Source: Eisenibacter elegans DSM 3317 (GTDB lineage: Bacteria > Bacteroidota > Bacteroidia > Cytophagales > Microscillaceae). From it: a stretch of DNA of 64,000 nucleotides. The stretch spans positions 124,001-188,000 of the forward strand of contig NZ_AUMD01000020.1 of the NCBI RefSeq assembly GCF_000430505.1. Reading direction: 5' to 3'. The position numbers and the translations under genes are program-made. Below are positions 45,720-55,155 of this stretch, in pieces. The notes beneath the pieces were generated by a model. The model made no database searches. It was not told the origin of the DNA and saw nothing but the letters and a program-made list of their open reading frames with translations. Numbering within the stretch: the first letter of the stretch is position 1; each line of letters opens with the position of its first letter.

Positions 45720-46310
45720 ATGACTACGCTTTGCAAAACCTTCGCTTCGGCCTATACGCTGTTTTTCTGCTTGGCTATGGGAACGCTCCAAGCCCAAGAG
45801 CCTGCCCAAATCCAAGACCAAGTCCGCTACATAGAAGATATGTATCAATACGTGGCGCTCAAAATCAAAGCCCAAGACTACCCCCACTATACCCACCTGG
45901 CTCAAGACAAAACCCAGCGCCTAAGCCTGCCTTCGTTAGAGGGATACCAAGGCCAAGAGCTATACTTTTATAGCCTCAACGGCAACAGTGAGCCTGTATT
46001 GCGGATGGTCAAGGTGGCTGCTCAGCACAAAAAAGAACAACTAGAACAGGCCTATCTCTATGACCTCGACGGCAACCTGATGCTACACGAGTCTACACAA
46101 GCACAACGCCGCTACAAGGCCTACTTTGCTCAAGACACCTACCGCCTACTACAGTGGCACGAAAACGGGCGTATATTGGGCAGTGTGGTGATGGACGACA
46201 GCCAGCTCGTAGACAGTATCCGCCAAGAGGCACGCAGCTACCACCGGCAATTTCAACACTATATGCGTACAGGGGCCTCGGATACACACTATGCCGAATC
46301 GGGAGAATGA
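45720..46310 (+). CDS. Secreted protein of unknown function
   Basis: A 196-residue product with signal peptide ending CLAMGTLQAQ. The mature part is polar and mixed alpha/beta, with KIKAQDYPHYTHLAQDKTQR and a YLYDLDGNLMLHESTQAQRR segment reminiscent of small beta domains. No family is recognised. It is followed 110 bp downstream by a lipoprotein gene on the same strand; co-transcription is possible but no shared motif supports a joint role. Confidence 0.65.
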   Translation: MTTLCKTFASAYTLFFCLAMGTLQAQEPAQIQDQVRYIEDMYQYVALKIKAQDYPHYTHLAQDKTQRLSLPSLEGYQGQELYFYSLNGNSEPVLRMVKVAAQHKKEQLEQAYLYDLDGNLMLHESTQAQRRYKAYFAQDTYRLLQWHENGRILGSVVMDDSQLVDSIRQEARSYHRQFQHYMRTGASDTHYAESGE

Positions 46311-46420
46311 GCCGCTCAATACAGCATGGCAGGGATTTTGCAGCATCGGGCTTTTATTATCAGAGGCAAATCTCTAACTTGTCGCTGATAGTTGCTTTAT
46401 CAAAATCGTAATCCAACAAT

Positions 46421-46960
46421 ATGAAAACACACATCGCTATTGGTCTGATTGTAGCTGGGGCTGCGCTTTATAGCTGCGGCAATGCCAATACCTCTGCCAA
46501 CAACAACCAAGAATCCACCGAAACCCAAGATAGCGCCAACCTGCCCGTCAATACGCCCGAAGAGCTCAAAGCCCCCAACGAAATCAGTCAGAAGCTAATC
46601 GGCAAATGGCTGGTCGAAAAGCCGACGAAGGAAGGGTTTGCCAATTTTTTTGAGATAGAAGCCGATGGTAGCTTTGAGGATGTATTGATAGGCAAGGACA
46701 AACAACGCTTTACCGGCAACCCTAAGCCTATCCGCAATGCTTGGCGGCTAAGTGAAGACGGCAAGCAGCTCATCATTACCCAATACCTACTCAAACCTGA
46801 CCAGCCCACAGTAGAGAAATTCTACGAGATTATCGAGTTTCGTCGTGAGGGCGGCCTCATCCTGAAGTTGGTGCAAAGCAAGGTATACAACAACAAGGGC
46901 GAAATAGCCAACGAAAACAAGCCCAATCAGATGTATGTGCTTGTGCCCGAAAAGGCTTAA
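46421..46960 (+). CDS. Lipocalin-like lipoprotein
   Basis: A 179-residue lipoprotein with lipobox LYSC (Cys19) and a Ser/Thr/Asn/Glu-rich linker. The rest is a small beta-barrel opening with LIGKWLVEKPTKEGFANFFE, where G-x-W is the lipocalin-like first-strand motif. IEADGSFEDVL and NAWRLSEDGKQLIITQYLL follow. Bacteroidota have many such lipocalin-like envelope proteins of unknown ligand. A strong terminator follows 38 bases after the stop. Confidence 0.75.
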   Translation: MKTHIAIGLIVAGAALYSCGNANTSANNNQESTETQDSANLPVNTPEELKAPNEISQKLIGKWLVEKPTKEGFANFFEIEADGSFEDVLIGKDKQRFTGNPKPIRNAWRLSEDGKQLIITQYLLKPDQPTVEKFYEIIEFRREGGLILKLVQSKVYNNKGEIANENKPNQMYVLVPEKA

Positions 46961-46997
46961 CCCCCCAAGACACACAACACATTATCCAAAAAACACC

Positions 46998-47030
46998 AGT
47001 CATCCCGGTCTCTCTGGGATGGCTTTTTTT
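46998..47030 (+). terminator. Rho-independent terminator
   Basis: AG-CATCCC pairs with GGGATG-CT around GGTCTCTCT and is followed by seven T residues, 38 bases after the lipoprotein stop. Confidence 0.8.
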
Positions 47031-47107
47031 GAGACCAAACTCAGCGCCCGCCACAAAATCAGGCCTCCACCAAAATCTGAACACTGCCAACAATACAGAA
47101 GCAGATA

Positions 47108-47579
47108 ACACTGCTGGTATCACACAGCCTTTACATACAACCTGCTGCAAGATACGCAGCTTCTGCAGCAATTGACGGCCATCGTACGACACCCAAGTAC
47201 CGATGATGATACTGCCAAAACACAGTATACCCAAAAACTGATAGACTACAACCAAAAAAACTTGCCCACACTACTGTTTGAGTACAATGAAGCTGCTCTC
47301 TCCAAAATACAGTGCCCACTGCTCGACGCTGTGTTGCAACCCCTAGAGGCACTCCCTCAGCTTTCGGTTCAGGCCCAAACCGATGATGTAGGTACCGAAA
47401 CGCGCAACCAAGCGCTTTCAGAGGCTCGTGCTGAGGCCGTGCGTACTTTATTGCTTGACGCTGGTCTGTCGCCCGAACGCATCAAAACGCAAGCATTTGG
47501 CGCAACCCGCCCACTAGTGCCTAATGACACCGAAGCCAACCGCGCCCGCAACCGTCGTGTAAATTTCAGCTTTGAGTAG
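47108..47579 (+). pseudogene. 5'-truncated relic of an OmpA-type protein
   Basis: The open frame begins after a TAA with no ATG (only TTG at 47172) and lacks a signal peptide. It encodes FTYNLLQDTQLLQQLTAIV, then an OmpA domain: LSVQAQTDDVGTETRNQALS, AEAVRTLLLDAG and PNDTEANRARNRRVNF. The peptidoglycan-binding Asp and Arg positions (T-D-x-x-G, N-R-A-R-N-R-R-V) are present. An exported function is impossible without a signal, so this is most likely the tail of a decayed gene; an alternative is an unusual TTG start. Confidence 0.65.
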
Positions 47580-47830
47580 CCCTTGATTGAATAAAAACAC
47601 ATCGTTCGCAAAATCTTGCCAAAAACTTGAGCAGTATCTAGCCTATTGTAGCACTTGGGGTAGGTTTTTTGGCAATATTTTCCGAACTTAGTCTGGTTTT
47701 TGGTCTGCTTCCTTTTTGAGGGGGTGTTGTTACGTTGTTGTCAATGCATTGGGAAGCCAAAAAAAGATAAATAAAAACCCCAATTAAGGGCCTAGCCCTT
47801 GGGGCTTGTGTTACACGTTGTTAGATATTT

Positions 47831-50224
47831 ATGCCAGAGCTACCCTTAGTTGAAGAGCTGATACATACTTGGGCTGTCCGTATGCTAGAGGGCCGGCTCC
47901 TAGAGGCTACGCTGGAGGGCTTGCGCCCCGATATAAAAAAAATAGAAGCTTTGGGGCTTGAGCTGGAGGGGACTTATAAGGCTTGCCTATCGGCTAAAAA
48001 ACGGGCACAAATCCAACAGGCAGAAGAAAAGCTGTTGGAAGACTGTCTAGATTACTTGGATTTACTCGGTATCGACCTCAGCCCTGAGGCCATTACGTAT
48101 GCCCAACGTCAGGCGCATTCGTGGCCCGAGACCCTAGACACAATTTTTCAAGCTACACGTTCCTTGCTCAAGGGCTTCTCCAATCCGTTGCGTTTGGTAG
48201 ATTGGAATCCTGAAGAACCTTTTGTACACAGCTACCCTTTGGTAGTACGCTTGGCTCAGATAGCAACCGCACACGAGGGGAAAGCAGCTCGTGCTTATAA
48301 TCGCTATGTCGACATTCCGGAAAATTATCTTGAAAATAACCCCGAAATAGCCCAACTTTACGAACGTATCACCCAAACAGATGAGCACTTTTTTATCACA
48401 GGAAAGGCCGGCACGGGCAAGTCTACCTTCTTGCACTACTTGGCTCAAAACAGCCCTAAGAAAACCGTAGTACTGGCCTTTACGGGCATTGCGGCAATCA
48501 ATGTGCGTGGGGTTACGCTTCACTCTTTTTTTGGCTTTCCTTTCAAACCTTTGTTGCCACGTGATAGCAGCATTCCACGCTTTGATAAATCGAAGCAACA
48601 ACGTAAAATCATCGAGAAGGCAGAGACCTTCGTCATTGATGAGGTGTCGATGGTGCGGGCTGATTTACTCGAAGCTGTAGACCAATCGCTGCGCATCAAT
48701 GGAGGGAATCCTAAGTTGCCTTTTGGAGGGAAACAAATCATCTTGATAGGCGATGTGTTTCAGTTGCCGCCGGTATTACGCACCGACGAGAGCAGCCTCG
48801 AAGCTTTCGACCGTTACTACGACAGCCCTTATTTCTTTAGTGCCCCTTCGTTCAAAGTATCGCGATTTCATTTTATAGAATTGACCAAGGTCTTTCGGCA
48901 ACAAGACGAATATTTCAAAGACCTCCTCAACGCCCTTCGTGTAGGCGATGCCCGCGCAGAGGTCTTGCAGGGACTCAACCAACGCCATTTGCCCGAAAAG
49001 GCTCCCACTGCCAAAGACTTTGTACTGACCTTGGTAACCAACAACAAGCTGGCTGCCTCTATTAATGAAGAACGACTGGCCGAGCTTCGGGGCAAGACCT
49101 ATACTTACCAAGCGCAAATCGAGGGGGATTATAGCGCCGAGAAATACCCTACAGACTTTGCCTTGGCGCTCAAAGAGGAGGCGCAGATTATTTTTATCAA
49201 AAATGATATTGTCCAAGGGCAAGGCAGTGGGCAACGCCGCTGGGTCAATGGTACTATCGCCAAAATAGATAGCCTCACCGAGGAGTTAATCAAAGTACGG
49301 CTCGACAACGGAGAAACGCATTTTATAGAGCGCGAAGTATGGGAAAACCGTGTTTACCGCTGGGATGTCGAAAAACACGCCCTTGTGTCGGAAGTAATCG
49401 GTACGTTTACGCAGTTCCCTATCAGGCTGGCCTGGGCCATCACCATCCACAAAAGTCAAGGACTTACTTTCGACAAAATCCATATCGATCTTGGGCGTGG
49501 CGCATTTGCCCACGGCCAAACCTATGTGGCGCTGAGCCGTTGCAAGTCGCTAGAGGGGCTAAGCCTAGGGCGGGCGGTGCGTAAGCAAGATATCATCATA
49601 GATCCTACTGTCGTTCGGTTTTACAACCATCACTTTGCCAATCCCGAAGCCTACCAACAAGAACAAGAGGTAATCGCTTTTATTTTGGCCAATGCGCCTT
49701 GGTTTTTGGCGTTGTTGGCCTATCATTACCCTTTCAGTGTTGTACAGTTGGAGCGTTACCGAAAGTTGTTGCCTTGGGGACTGACACACTACCCCAAAGC
49801 TCCTAATTTTGAAGCAGCTTGGCAGGCCTTAGGGCTTTGTGCCAACCAACACTTGCCTTGGCATCAGCTCGACGCTTCGCATCTACCCACTGAGGCGATG
49901 TTGTACCTCCCCGAATACCCACTGAAACCCTTGCGTATATGGCAAGGCCGTCTTGCAGCCTTGCAAAAAATGAACGAAATAGAAGAATATGATTATTTTT
50001 GCAAAGCACTGGCCTACGAACAAGCTTGGCTGCGCGAAGTAAGCAGAGACCTCCCCACTATCCCGCCCAGCCATTGGGAAGGACTGTTGGCACACGAATG
50101 GCAACAAGCTTGGCGCTACAACCCACAACTATGGCGCAAGACTTTTCAGCCTTGGTTTGCCAAACCACAGTTTGCCGAAACTGTTCTCAATTACCTCTTA
50201 GAAGCCGAACGACTCAAGGCCTAA
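47831..50224 (+). CDS. PIF1-like superfamily 1 DNA helicase
   Basis: A 797-residue helicase. The N-terminal ~170 residues are an unfamiliar helical region. The motor starts with FFITGKAGTGKSTFLHYLAQ (Walker A near residue 190). VVLAFTGIAAINVRGVTLHS is the PIF1 Ia signature, FVIDEVSMVRADLLE is Walker B, and IILIGDVFQLPPV is motif III. The C-terminal SF1B part has AWAITIHKSQGLTFDKIHID and VALSRCKSLEGL. The last ~170 residues are Trp/Tyr-rich and unassigned. PIF1 helicases unwind 5'-3' and resolve G-quadruplexes or stalled forks; a role here is inferred. Confidence 0.92.
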   Translation: MPELPLVEELIHTWAVRMLEGRLLEATLEGLRPDIKKIEALGLELEGTYKACLSAKKRAQIQQAEEKLLEDCLDYLDLLGIDLSPEAITYAQRQAHSWPETLDTIFQATRSLLKGFSNPLRLVDWNPEEPFVHSYPLVVRLAQIATAHEGKAARAYNRYVDIPENYLENNPEIAQLYERITQTDEHFFITGKAGTGKSTFLHYLAQNSPKKTVVLAFTGIAAINVRGVTLHSFFGFPFKPLLPRDSSIPRFDKSKQQRKIIEKAETFVIDEVSMVRADLLEAVDQSLRINGGNPKLPFGGKQIILIGDVFQLPPVLRTDESSLEAFDRYYDSPYFFSAPSFKVSRFHFIELTKVFRQQDEYFKDLLNALRVGDARAEVLQGLNQRHLPEKAPTAKDFVLTLVTNNKLAASINEERLAELRGKTYTYQAQIEGDYSAEKYPTDFALALKEEAQIIFIKNDIVQGQGSGQRRWVNGTIAKIDSLTEELIKVRLDNGETHFIEREVWENRVYRWDVEKHALVSEVIGTFTQFPIRLAWAITIHKSQGLTFDKIHIDLGRGAFAHGQTYVALSRCKSLEGLSLGRAVRKQDIIIDPTVVRFYNHHFANPEAYQQEQEVIAFILANAPWFLALLAYHYPFSVVQLERYRKLLPWGLTHYPKAPNFEAAWQALGLCANQHLPWHQLDASHLPTEAMLYLPEYPLKPLRIWQGRLAALQKMNEIEEYDYFCKALAYEQAWLREVSRDLPTIPPSHWEGLLAHEWQQAWRYNPQLWRKTFQPWFAKPQFAETVLNYLLEAERLKA

Positions 50225-50272
50225 GACCAAGAGTCGTACTCTTAATATCAATATCACAGGTCGATGGCCGAT

Positions 50273-50518
50273 TTACCATTCACCAAAAACCTCTTTAAAA
50301 TCGGCCTGAACGGTAAGGGCATATTGCTCACAAAGCTCATAAATATCATCAACAGCTTGATGGATGGTCATAAGTTTGTTTTCAACACTGCGGCGAGCCT
50401 GATAGACCCGAAGCTGAAGTACATAATTCTGAAACACGTGATCTATCTCACCTGTTATCATCTTAGCCCATTCGGGGCGGCTCTTCGGAGGGATGGTAAG
50501 CTGTTTTGAGGTGCTCAT
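50273..50518 (-). CDS. Small conserved-looking protein of unknown function
   Basis: An 81-residue acidic helical protein starting at MSTSKQLTIPPKSRPEWAKM (ATG at 50518). The KSRPEWAKMITGEIDHVFQN segment and the following IHQAVDDIYELCEQYALTVQ look like two long amphipathic helices with a conserved-style Trp. No family is recognised. Base composition and codon use match the neighbours and the frame is free of competing genes, so it is probably real, though an antisense shadow cannot be excluded. Confidence 0.5.
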   Translation of the reverse strand: MSTSKQLTIPPKSRPEWAKMITGEIDHVFQNYVLQLRVYQARRSVENKLMTIHQAVDDIYELCEQYALTVQADFKEVFGEW

Positions 50519-50598
50519 AAGGTTTGTTAAAAGGGTTTTTAGTAATAAAAAAGGTGCCTTGTTGTATAGGGCTAACATTAATCAAAATAAGCTACATA

Positions 50599-51402
50599 AT
50601 GATGTATTGTAATTTTTTTGAAAAAAAACAACCAAACAAGGGATTAAAAGTAAAACCATTACTTAATAGCTTGTTAGTTTTACTATCGTCTTTTCTAATA
50701 ACGGCGTGTAGTGCCGATTGTTTCAAGCCAACTGGCGAAATTGTACAGGAGCGTCGCTTGATGGCTGATTTTAGCGAAATCAACCTCTACGACAATCTCG
50801 ACTTGGTACTGCGGCCTCTTCCATCGGGCGAAACACCTTTTATAGAAGTAGAGGCGGGTAGTAAGCTACAAAGTAGTATAAAAGCTGAGGTGCGCGATGG
50901 CGTTTTGTACTTACGCAACACCGCTGGTTGCAATTGGGTGCGTAATAATAACAAAGCTCGTGTCATAACTGTTCATTACCCCGTGCTAAAAGCCCTCAGA
51001 CATTACGGATTTGGGCTAGCACGCAGCCAAGGGGTCTTACAGGTTACTGATTTGCTGCTTATCGTTGAGGGACAAGGAGATATAGACCTAAGCCTAGTAG
51101 CTCAAAACCTAGAGTGCCGCTTGTTTGAGCGTGGCGATATCCGGTTACGCGGTGTTTGTACAGGCCTCAATGTAGCTACCTTTAACCACGGTTTTTTGTA
51201 TGCCCAAGACCTGACTGCCCGCCACATCAGTGCTGTGCACGAAGGAGAAGGTGATTTCCACCTACGCGCCACCGAACAACTGGACGTACAGCTGCGCCCC
51301 TTCAGTATTGGCACTATTTTTTATTATGGTCAACCTGTAGTTACTAACTTCGATATAGCCCCCCAAACCCGAGGGCGAATCCGAGCCGTGAACCCAATGT
51401 AG
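50599..51402 (+). CDS. DUF2807 (head GIN) lipoprotein
   Basis: A 267-residue envelope protein with a lipoprotein signal (LLNSLLVLLSSFLITACSA). The mature part follows the DUF2807 pattern: FSEINLYDNLDLVLRPLPSG, IEVEAGSKLQSSIKAEVRDG, VLYLRNTAGCNW and then beta-helix-like repeats (LLLIVEGQGDIDLSLVAQNL). This family of putative auto-transporter adhesin head domains is abundant in Bacteroidota; function is unknown. ATG 50599 or 50602 fits a 35-residue signal region; an earlier ATG-free extension is unlikely. Confidence 0.85.
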   Translation: MMYCNFFEKKQPNKGLKVKPLLNSLLVLLSSFLITACSADCFKPTGEIVQERRLMADFSEINLYDNLDLVLRPLPSGETPFIEVEAGSKLQSSIKAEVRDGVLYLRNTAGCNWVRNNNKARVITVHYPVLKALRHYGFGLARSQGVLQVTDLLLIVEGQGDIDLSLVAQNLECRLFERGDIRLRGVCTGLNVATFNHGFLYAQDLTARHISAVHEGEGDFHLRATEQLDVQLRPFSIGTIFYYGQPVVTNFDIAPQTRGRIRAVNPM

Positions 51403-51467
51403 CTCCTCCACTGGTGCTGATATTGGCATCATAATTTCAAATAAATCATCGTAAGCCTTGGCACACG

Positions 51468-51971
51468 ATGACCCACACACACCCCATGAGATTTTTAAAC
51501 AAAATACTGCTCACCTTTTTATTGCAAGGATTACCCGTTTTTGCCGAAGCGCAATGCCAACTGTGCCTTTTTACAGTGGCAGAAGTGCTCGAAATACGTG
51601 ATTTCTTGCGTACCCAAGAGGAGCTGGTGCTCTACAGCGGTTGCGAATACAACGACCTCGCACGGCGTATCCGTATCGACTCGGTCTACTATCAACTCGA
51701 CGAAGGGATGCCCGACCGCCGTTATGCCATTCACATCAAAGGCACTATCTTGGGCTTTTTTGCTATCCTCAACCAACAACCGACCCGATATACCCCCGAA
51801 CAACAAGCCTTTGAAGGCTCCATAGACCTAGCCTACACCCATATCAAGGTTGGCGGATACTATGACCAAGCGCTGGGCAAATATATCTGGGATGCCAAGT
51901 GTCTTGGTATATACTTAGGGTTTGCCTGCGACCCCTGTACTGACCCATTTGACTACCCCGATTACCCTTAG
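51468..51971 (+). CDS. Secreted Cys-rich protein of unknown function
   Basis: A 167-residue product with signal peptide MRFLNKILLTFLLQGLPVFA (ATG at 51486 is an equally good start to 51468). The mature part starts EAQCQLCLFTVAEVLEI, so two Cys in a C-x-x-C pattern lie near the N-terminus, with further Cys in the C-terminal LGFACDPCTDPFDYPDYP. No family is recognised. Cys pairs suggest disulfides outside the cytoplasm. Confidence 0.65.
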   Translation: MTHTHPMRFLNKILLTFLLQGLPVFAEAQCQLCLFTVAEVLEIRDFLRTQEELVLYSGCEYNDLARRIRIDSVYYQLDEGMPDRRYAIHIKGTILGFFAILNQQPTRYTPEQQAFEGSIDLAYTHIKVGGYYDQALGKYIWDAKCLGIYLGFACDPCTDPFDYPDYP

Positions 51972-52078
51972 CCAAAGAGAAAAGCCGTTGCAAAATGCTA
52001 TTGTTGATAAAAAATGTGTAATCTTGCGAACCAAAAAATCTATGCGCTAATCAAAAAGATAAGCATTTACTAGTATTT

Positions 52079-52924
52079 ATGAAAAAACAAAAAATTGATT
52101 CTAAGGAGGTGGGCCTCGAAATAGGGCTGTCGCTACTTAAGTTTTTTGCCAAAACAGACTTCTTGCATTATGGCTACTGGGAAGAAGGAATGGAGGTAGA
52201 TATCTTAAACCTCAAACAAGCTCAACAAAACTATACCGATTTTCTGTTTTCGCATATCCCCCAAGGGACTAAAAGCATTCTGGATGTGGGCTGTGGCTCT
52301 GGCAAAATCGCCCGAATGTTGCTCGACAAAGGCTATCAAGTAGACGGTGTGTCGCCGGCAGAGCGCCTTACTGAGCGCGCGCGTGAAGCTGTAGGACAAG
52401 AAGGCACCATCTATCATGGTACTTATGAGGAAGTCGCCATCCCAGAGGGAAAAGCTTATGACCTCATCCTCTTTAGTGAAAGCTTTCAGTACATCAATAT
52501 GCCCCGCAACTTTGAACGCTCTTACCAACTGCTCAACGAAGGAGGTTATATGCTCTTGTGCGATTTCTTTCGTTATGAAGAACACAAACACCGCCCCCTA
52601 GGTGGTGGGCATTGGCTGGGGCACTACGAACCCGCCCTCGCCAACAGCAAGTTTGAAGTCGTTACAGAAATCGACATCACCCAAAAAGTAGCCCCTACGA
52701 TGGACTTGGTCAATGGATTAACCATGGAAGTGATGAAGCCCGCTTGGGAGATGGGTACAGCGCTAGCCGAGGCTCGACTACCCGGCTGGGTTTGGCGAAT
52801 CATCAAGTGGAAGTTTGGCAAAAAAATGCTAGATATCGAAGCCAAGCAGTTCAAAGGCGAACGAAACGCCAAAAACTTTATCGCTGACAAGAAATACTGC
52901 CTTATATTGCTTAAGAAAAAATAA
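52079..52924 (+). CDS. SAM-dependent class I methyltransferase
   Basis: A 281-residue methyltransferase. Motif I SILDVGCGSGKIARMLLDKG (residues ~62-81) binds S-adenosylmethionine, DGVSPAERLTERARE holds the acidic ribose-binding residue, and YDLILFSESFQYINM and LNEGGYMLLCDFFRYEEHKH are motifs II-III. The last ~90 residues (WEMGTALAEARLPGWVWRII) form an amphipathic tail typical of lipid- or quinone-type methyltransferases, such as cyclopropane-type or sterol-like enzymes. The substrate cannot be named. A MITE-like repeat follows. Confidence 0.88.
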   Translation: MKKQKIDSKEVGLEIGLSLLKFFAKTDFLHYGYWEEGMEVDILNLKQAQQNYTDFLFSHIPQGTKSILDVGCGSGKIARMLLDKGYQVDGVSPAERLTERAREAVGQEGTIYHGTYEEVAIPEGKAYDLILFSESFQYINMPRNFERSYQLLNEGGYMLLCDFFRYEEHKHRPLGGGHWLGHYEPALANSKFEVVTEIDITQKVAPTMDLVNGLTMEVMKPAWEMGTALAEARLPGWVWRIIKWKFGKKMLDIEAKQFKGERNAKNFIADKKYCLILLKKK

Positions 52925-52935
52925 TGGCACCTCAC

Positions 52936-53062
52936 GCCACTGGACATTTTCAAATCCCACAGCTAAAACTGTGGGTTGAGTCTCATTTTACCCCCAAAAG
53001 GAGGCCTCAGCTTATCTCGGAGCTGGAACCCCAAGCCTACTTTTCCAAAAATATCTGGTGGT
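52936..53062. repeat. MITE-like intergenic repeat, complete copy
   Basis: The left end GCCACTGGACATTTTCAAAT mirrors the right end TCCAAAAATATCTGGTGGTA. In between are CCCACAGCTAAAACTGTGGG (a perfect hairpin), AGGAGGCCTCAGCTTATCTC and GGAGCTGGAACCCC. Same orientation as the copy near 40.7 kb. Confidence 0.85.
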
Positions 53063-53169
53063 ATGGGGACTATTCAAATAGCCCTTGCTCCACTTTGCGG
53101 CCTTGGTAGTAAAAAGCGAACACATCAAGGTACACTATTAACAAGGGCTACCTTTGCACAGATAGAAGT

Positions 53170-53313
53170 TTACTGTAACCACAATCGAGCACTTTCTGGG
53201 TTGTCGAAATACCGGATTTCATAATCCCCCTCTTCTTTGACTGTTTCTACTTCATCTACCGATTGCTGCATTGAAAGATTAGCTATTAGTTCTTCTGGAA
53301 TCACAATCGCCAT
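53170..53313 (-). pseudogene. C-terminal relic of a SpoIIAA-like protein
   Basis: The short frame encodes MAIVIPEELIANLSMQQSVD and then DYEIRYFDNPESARLWLQ. It aligns by eye with the C-terminal third of the intact SpoIIAA-like gene at 19.9 kb (SKEFIAQLSIEQTMEE and QIKYFSDLDEAQAWCFA). Upstream codons (SYGLKK) continue the similarity and then run into the DinB relic, so the N-terminal two thirds are lost. Confidence 0.65.
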
Positions 53314-53318
53314 CTTTT

Positions 53319-53695
53319 TCAGGCCGTAGCTAGGGGGTTGATTCCTTGCTGCTTGAGTTCGGTAGCGATTTGGGCGCGGTGGTAGGTTGAGTTATTGATG
53401 ATATGAAAAAACACCTCCTGAGCACTATTGACAGCTGCTGGAGCAGTTGTTGGGTGTCTTGGTAGTTGGCTAGGTCGGTGGCTTTCAGGTCTTTGATTTC
53501 GTGTCGTTGCCAAACTCCAAAAGGCGCTTGTGAGCCTGCCACCCTATGGTTCCAAATCTGATGGGCGTTGAGGGTATGGCTAAAAAGCTTGAGCGCCTTT
53601 TCGGCAATGGGTGTTATCTGCGTCTCAAACAAGAGCACCAACTGCTGATTGCAGTAGTGGTTGTATGCAAACAAATCTTCAAAAAACAGCTGCAT
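53319..53695 (-). pseudogene. DinB-family relic with internal deletion and frameshift
   Basis: The first part reads MQLFFEDLFAYNHYCNQQLV and HTLNAHQIWNHRVAG, the DinB start with its first metal-binding His (HxxW). After about 95 residues the frame breaks near 53430. In the next frame EVFFHIINNSTYHRAQIATE follows, with two more DinB His ligands, ending at ELKQQGINPLATA. About 30 residues of the middle are missing. The end joins directly to the SpoIIAA-like relic. DinB/YfiT proteins are metal-dependent transferases; this one is dead. Confidence 0.8.
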
Positions 53696-53847
53696 AGGGG
53701 TATCGTTTGGGGTGATGGTGTGTGCCCTACGAAGACACACAAATTGTTTGGTCTGGGCGAATTGTGCCAAAAACAACGAGCTTTTGCTATATTGCAACTT
53801 AAAATCACCCTAGTCTGCACCCTGTGTCGCACTACTTTTAGGATTCT

Positions 53848-55155
53848 ATGATGACCAACCTTACCACTCCCCCCCATACTTTTGAAAACAGCTTGGCCTT
53901 TGCCCAACAGGCCGACGCACAAGATCCGCTCCGCCCAATGCGCGAGCGCTACCATTTTCCGCAGAGCACCGAGGGCCGTCCTGTGCTCTATTATACCGGC
54001 AACTCCCTTGGCCTACAGCCCAAACAAACCGCCGCCTACGTACAGGAGGTGCTCCACAAGTGGGCCAGCCAAGGGGTCGAGGGGCACTTCGTGGGCGACA
54101 CCCGTTGGTATGACTACCACCACGCCCTCAAGCCCGCCGCCGCACGCATTGTAGGCGCGCTGCCCGAGGAGGTTACGCTGATGAACACCCTCACCGTCAA
54201 CCTACACCTGCTGATGGTCAGCTTCTACCGCCCCAGCCCTACGCGCTACAAAATTATGATGGAGGCCGGTGCTTTCCCCTCCGACCAATACGCCGTAGAG
54301 TCGCAGGTACGCCACCACGGCTACAGCCCTGATGCCGCCATTGTAGAGCTAAGCCCCCGCCCGGGAGAGCATACCCTCCGCCCCGAAGACATCTTACAGG
54401 CCATCCAAGCCGAAGGCGACAGCCTCGCCCTGGTGATGTTGGGTGGGGTAAACTATTACACTGGCCAGCTATTTGATATGCAGGCCATCACCAAGGCCGC
54501 CCACCAAGTGGGGGCTGTGGTCGGCTTTGACCTTGCCCACGCCGCCGGAAACGTCGCCCTGTCCCTACATGATTGGGACGTAGACTTTGCCGCTTGGTGT
54601 ACCTACAAGTACCTCAACTCCAGCCCGGGGGGCGTGTCGGGCGTGTTCATACACCAGCGCCACGCCCAAAACACCGAGCTACACCGATTCGCCGGGTGGT
54701 GGGGCTACGACGACAAGACCCGCTTCGAAATGAAAAAGGGCTTCAAGGCCATCCCCAATGCCGACGGATGGCAGCTCAGCAACGGCCAAATCCTGACCTT
54801 GGCCGCCCACAAAGCCGCCCTTCAGCTCTTCGACGAAGTAGGGATGGAAGCCCTCATTGCCAAAAGCCGCCAACTGACGGCCTACCTTGAGTTTGTCATC
54901 AAGGAGGCCGCCGCCGACCAACCCGATGCCCTGACCATCATCACCCCCGCCGACCCACAAGCCCGTGGCTGTCAGCTCTCTATCCTGACAGACCATCGCG
55001 GCAAGCAGCTCTTCGACTACCTGCACCAACACGGTGTCATCCCCGATTGGCGCGAGCCCAATGTCATCCGCTTTGCCCCCGTACCGATGTACAATAGCTT
55101 CGAGGAGGTCTACCAACTAGGCCAACTCCTCTCACAAGCCCTCAAGTTGTACTAG
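53848..55155 (+). CDS. kynU: Kynureninase
   Basis: A 435-residue PLP enzyme that splits kynurenine (or 3-hydroxykynurenine) into anthranilate and alanine in tryptophan degradation or in the kynurenine route to NAD. YYTGNSLGLQPK, VTLMNTLTVNLHLLMVSFYR, GFDLAHAAGNVALSLHDWDV and CTYKYLNSSPGGVSG are textbook kynureninase motifs; the last holds the PLP Lys near residue 254. RFAGWWGYDDKTRFEMKKGF is the substrate loop. No other kynurenine-pathway gene lies near it. The gene is noticeably richer in GC than its surroundings. Confidence 0.97.
   Translation: MMTNLTTPPHTFENSLAFAQQADAQDPLRPMRERYHFPQSTEGRPVLYYTGNSLGLQPKQTAAYVQEVLHKWASQGVEGHFVGDTRWYDYHHALKPAAARIVGALPEEVTLMNTLTVNLHLLMVSFYRPSPTRYKIMMEAGAFPSDQYAVESQVRHHGYSPDAAIVELSPRPGEHTLRPEDILQAIQAEGDSLALVMLGGVNYYTGQLFDMQAITKAAHQVGAVVGFDLAHAAGNVALSLHDWDVDFAAWCTYKYLNSSPGGVSGVFIHQRHAQNTELHRFAGWWGYDDKTRFEMKKGFKAIPNADGWQLSNGQILTLAAHKAALQLFDEVGMEALIAKSRQLTAYLEFVIKEAAADQPDALTIITPADPQARGCQLSILTDHRGKQLFDYLHQHGVIPDWREPNVIRFAPVPMYNSFEEVYQLGQLLSQALKLY

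Noticed and set aside
47108-47579. Intact OmpA-family gene starting at TTG
   Set aside because: There is no signal peptide and the frame opens directly after a stop, so a truncated relic is more likely.
53848-55155. Recent horizontal transfer of kynureninase from its GC-rich sequence
   Set aside because: Higher GC alone is weak evidence. Codon-usage statistics over the whole genome would be needed, and the gene is otherwise ordinary.
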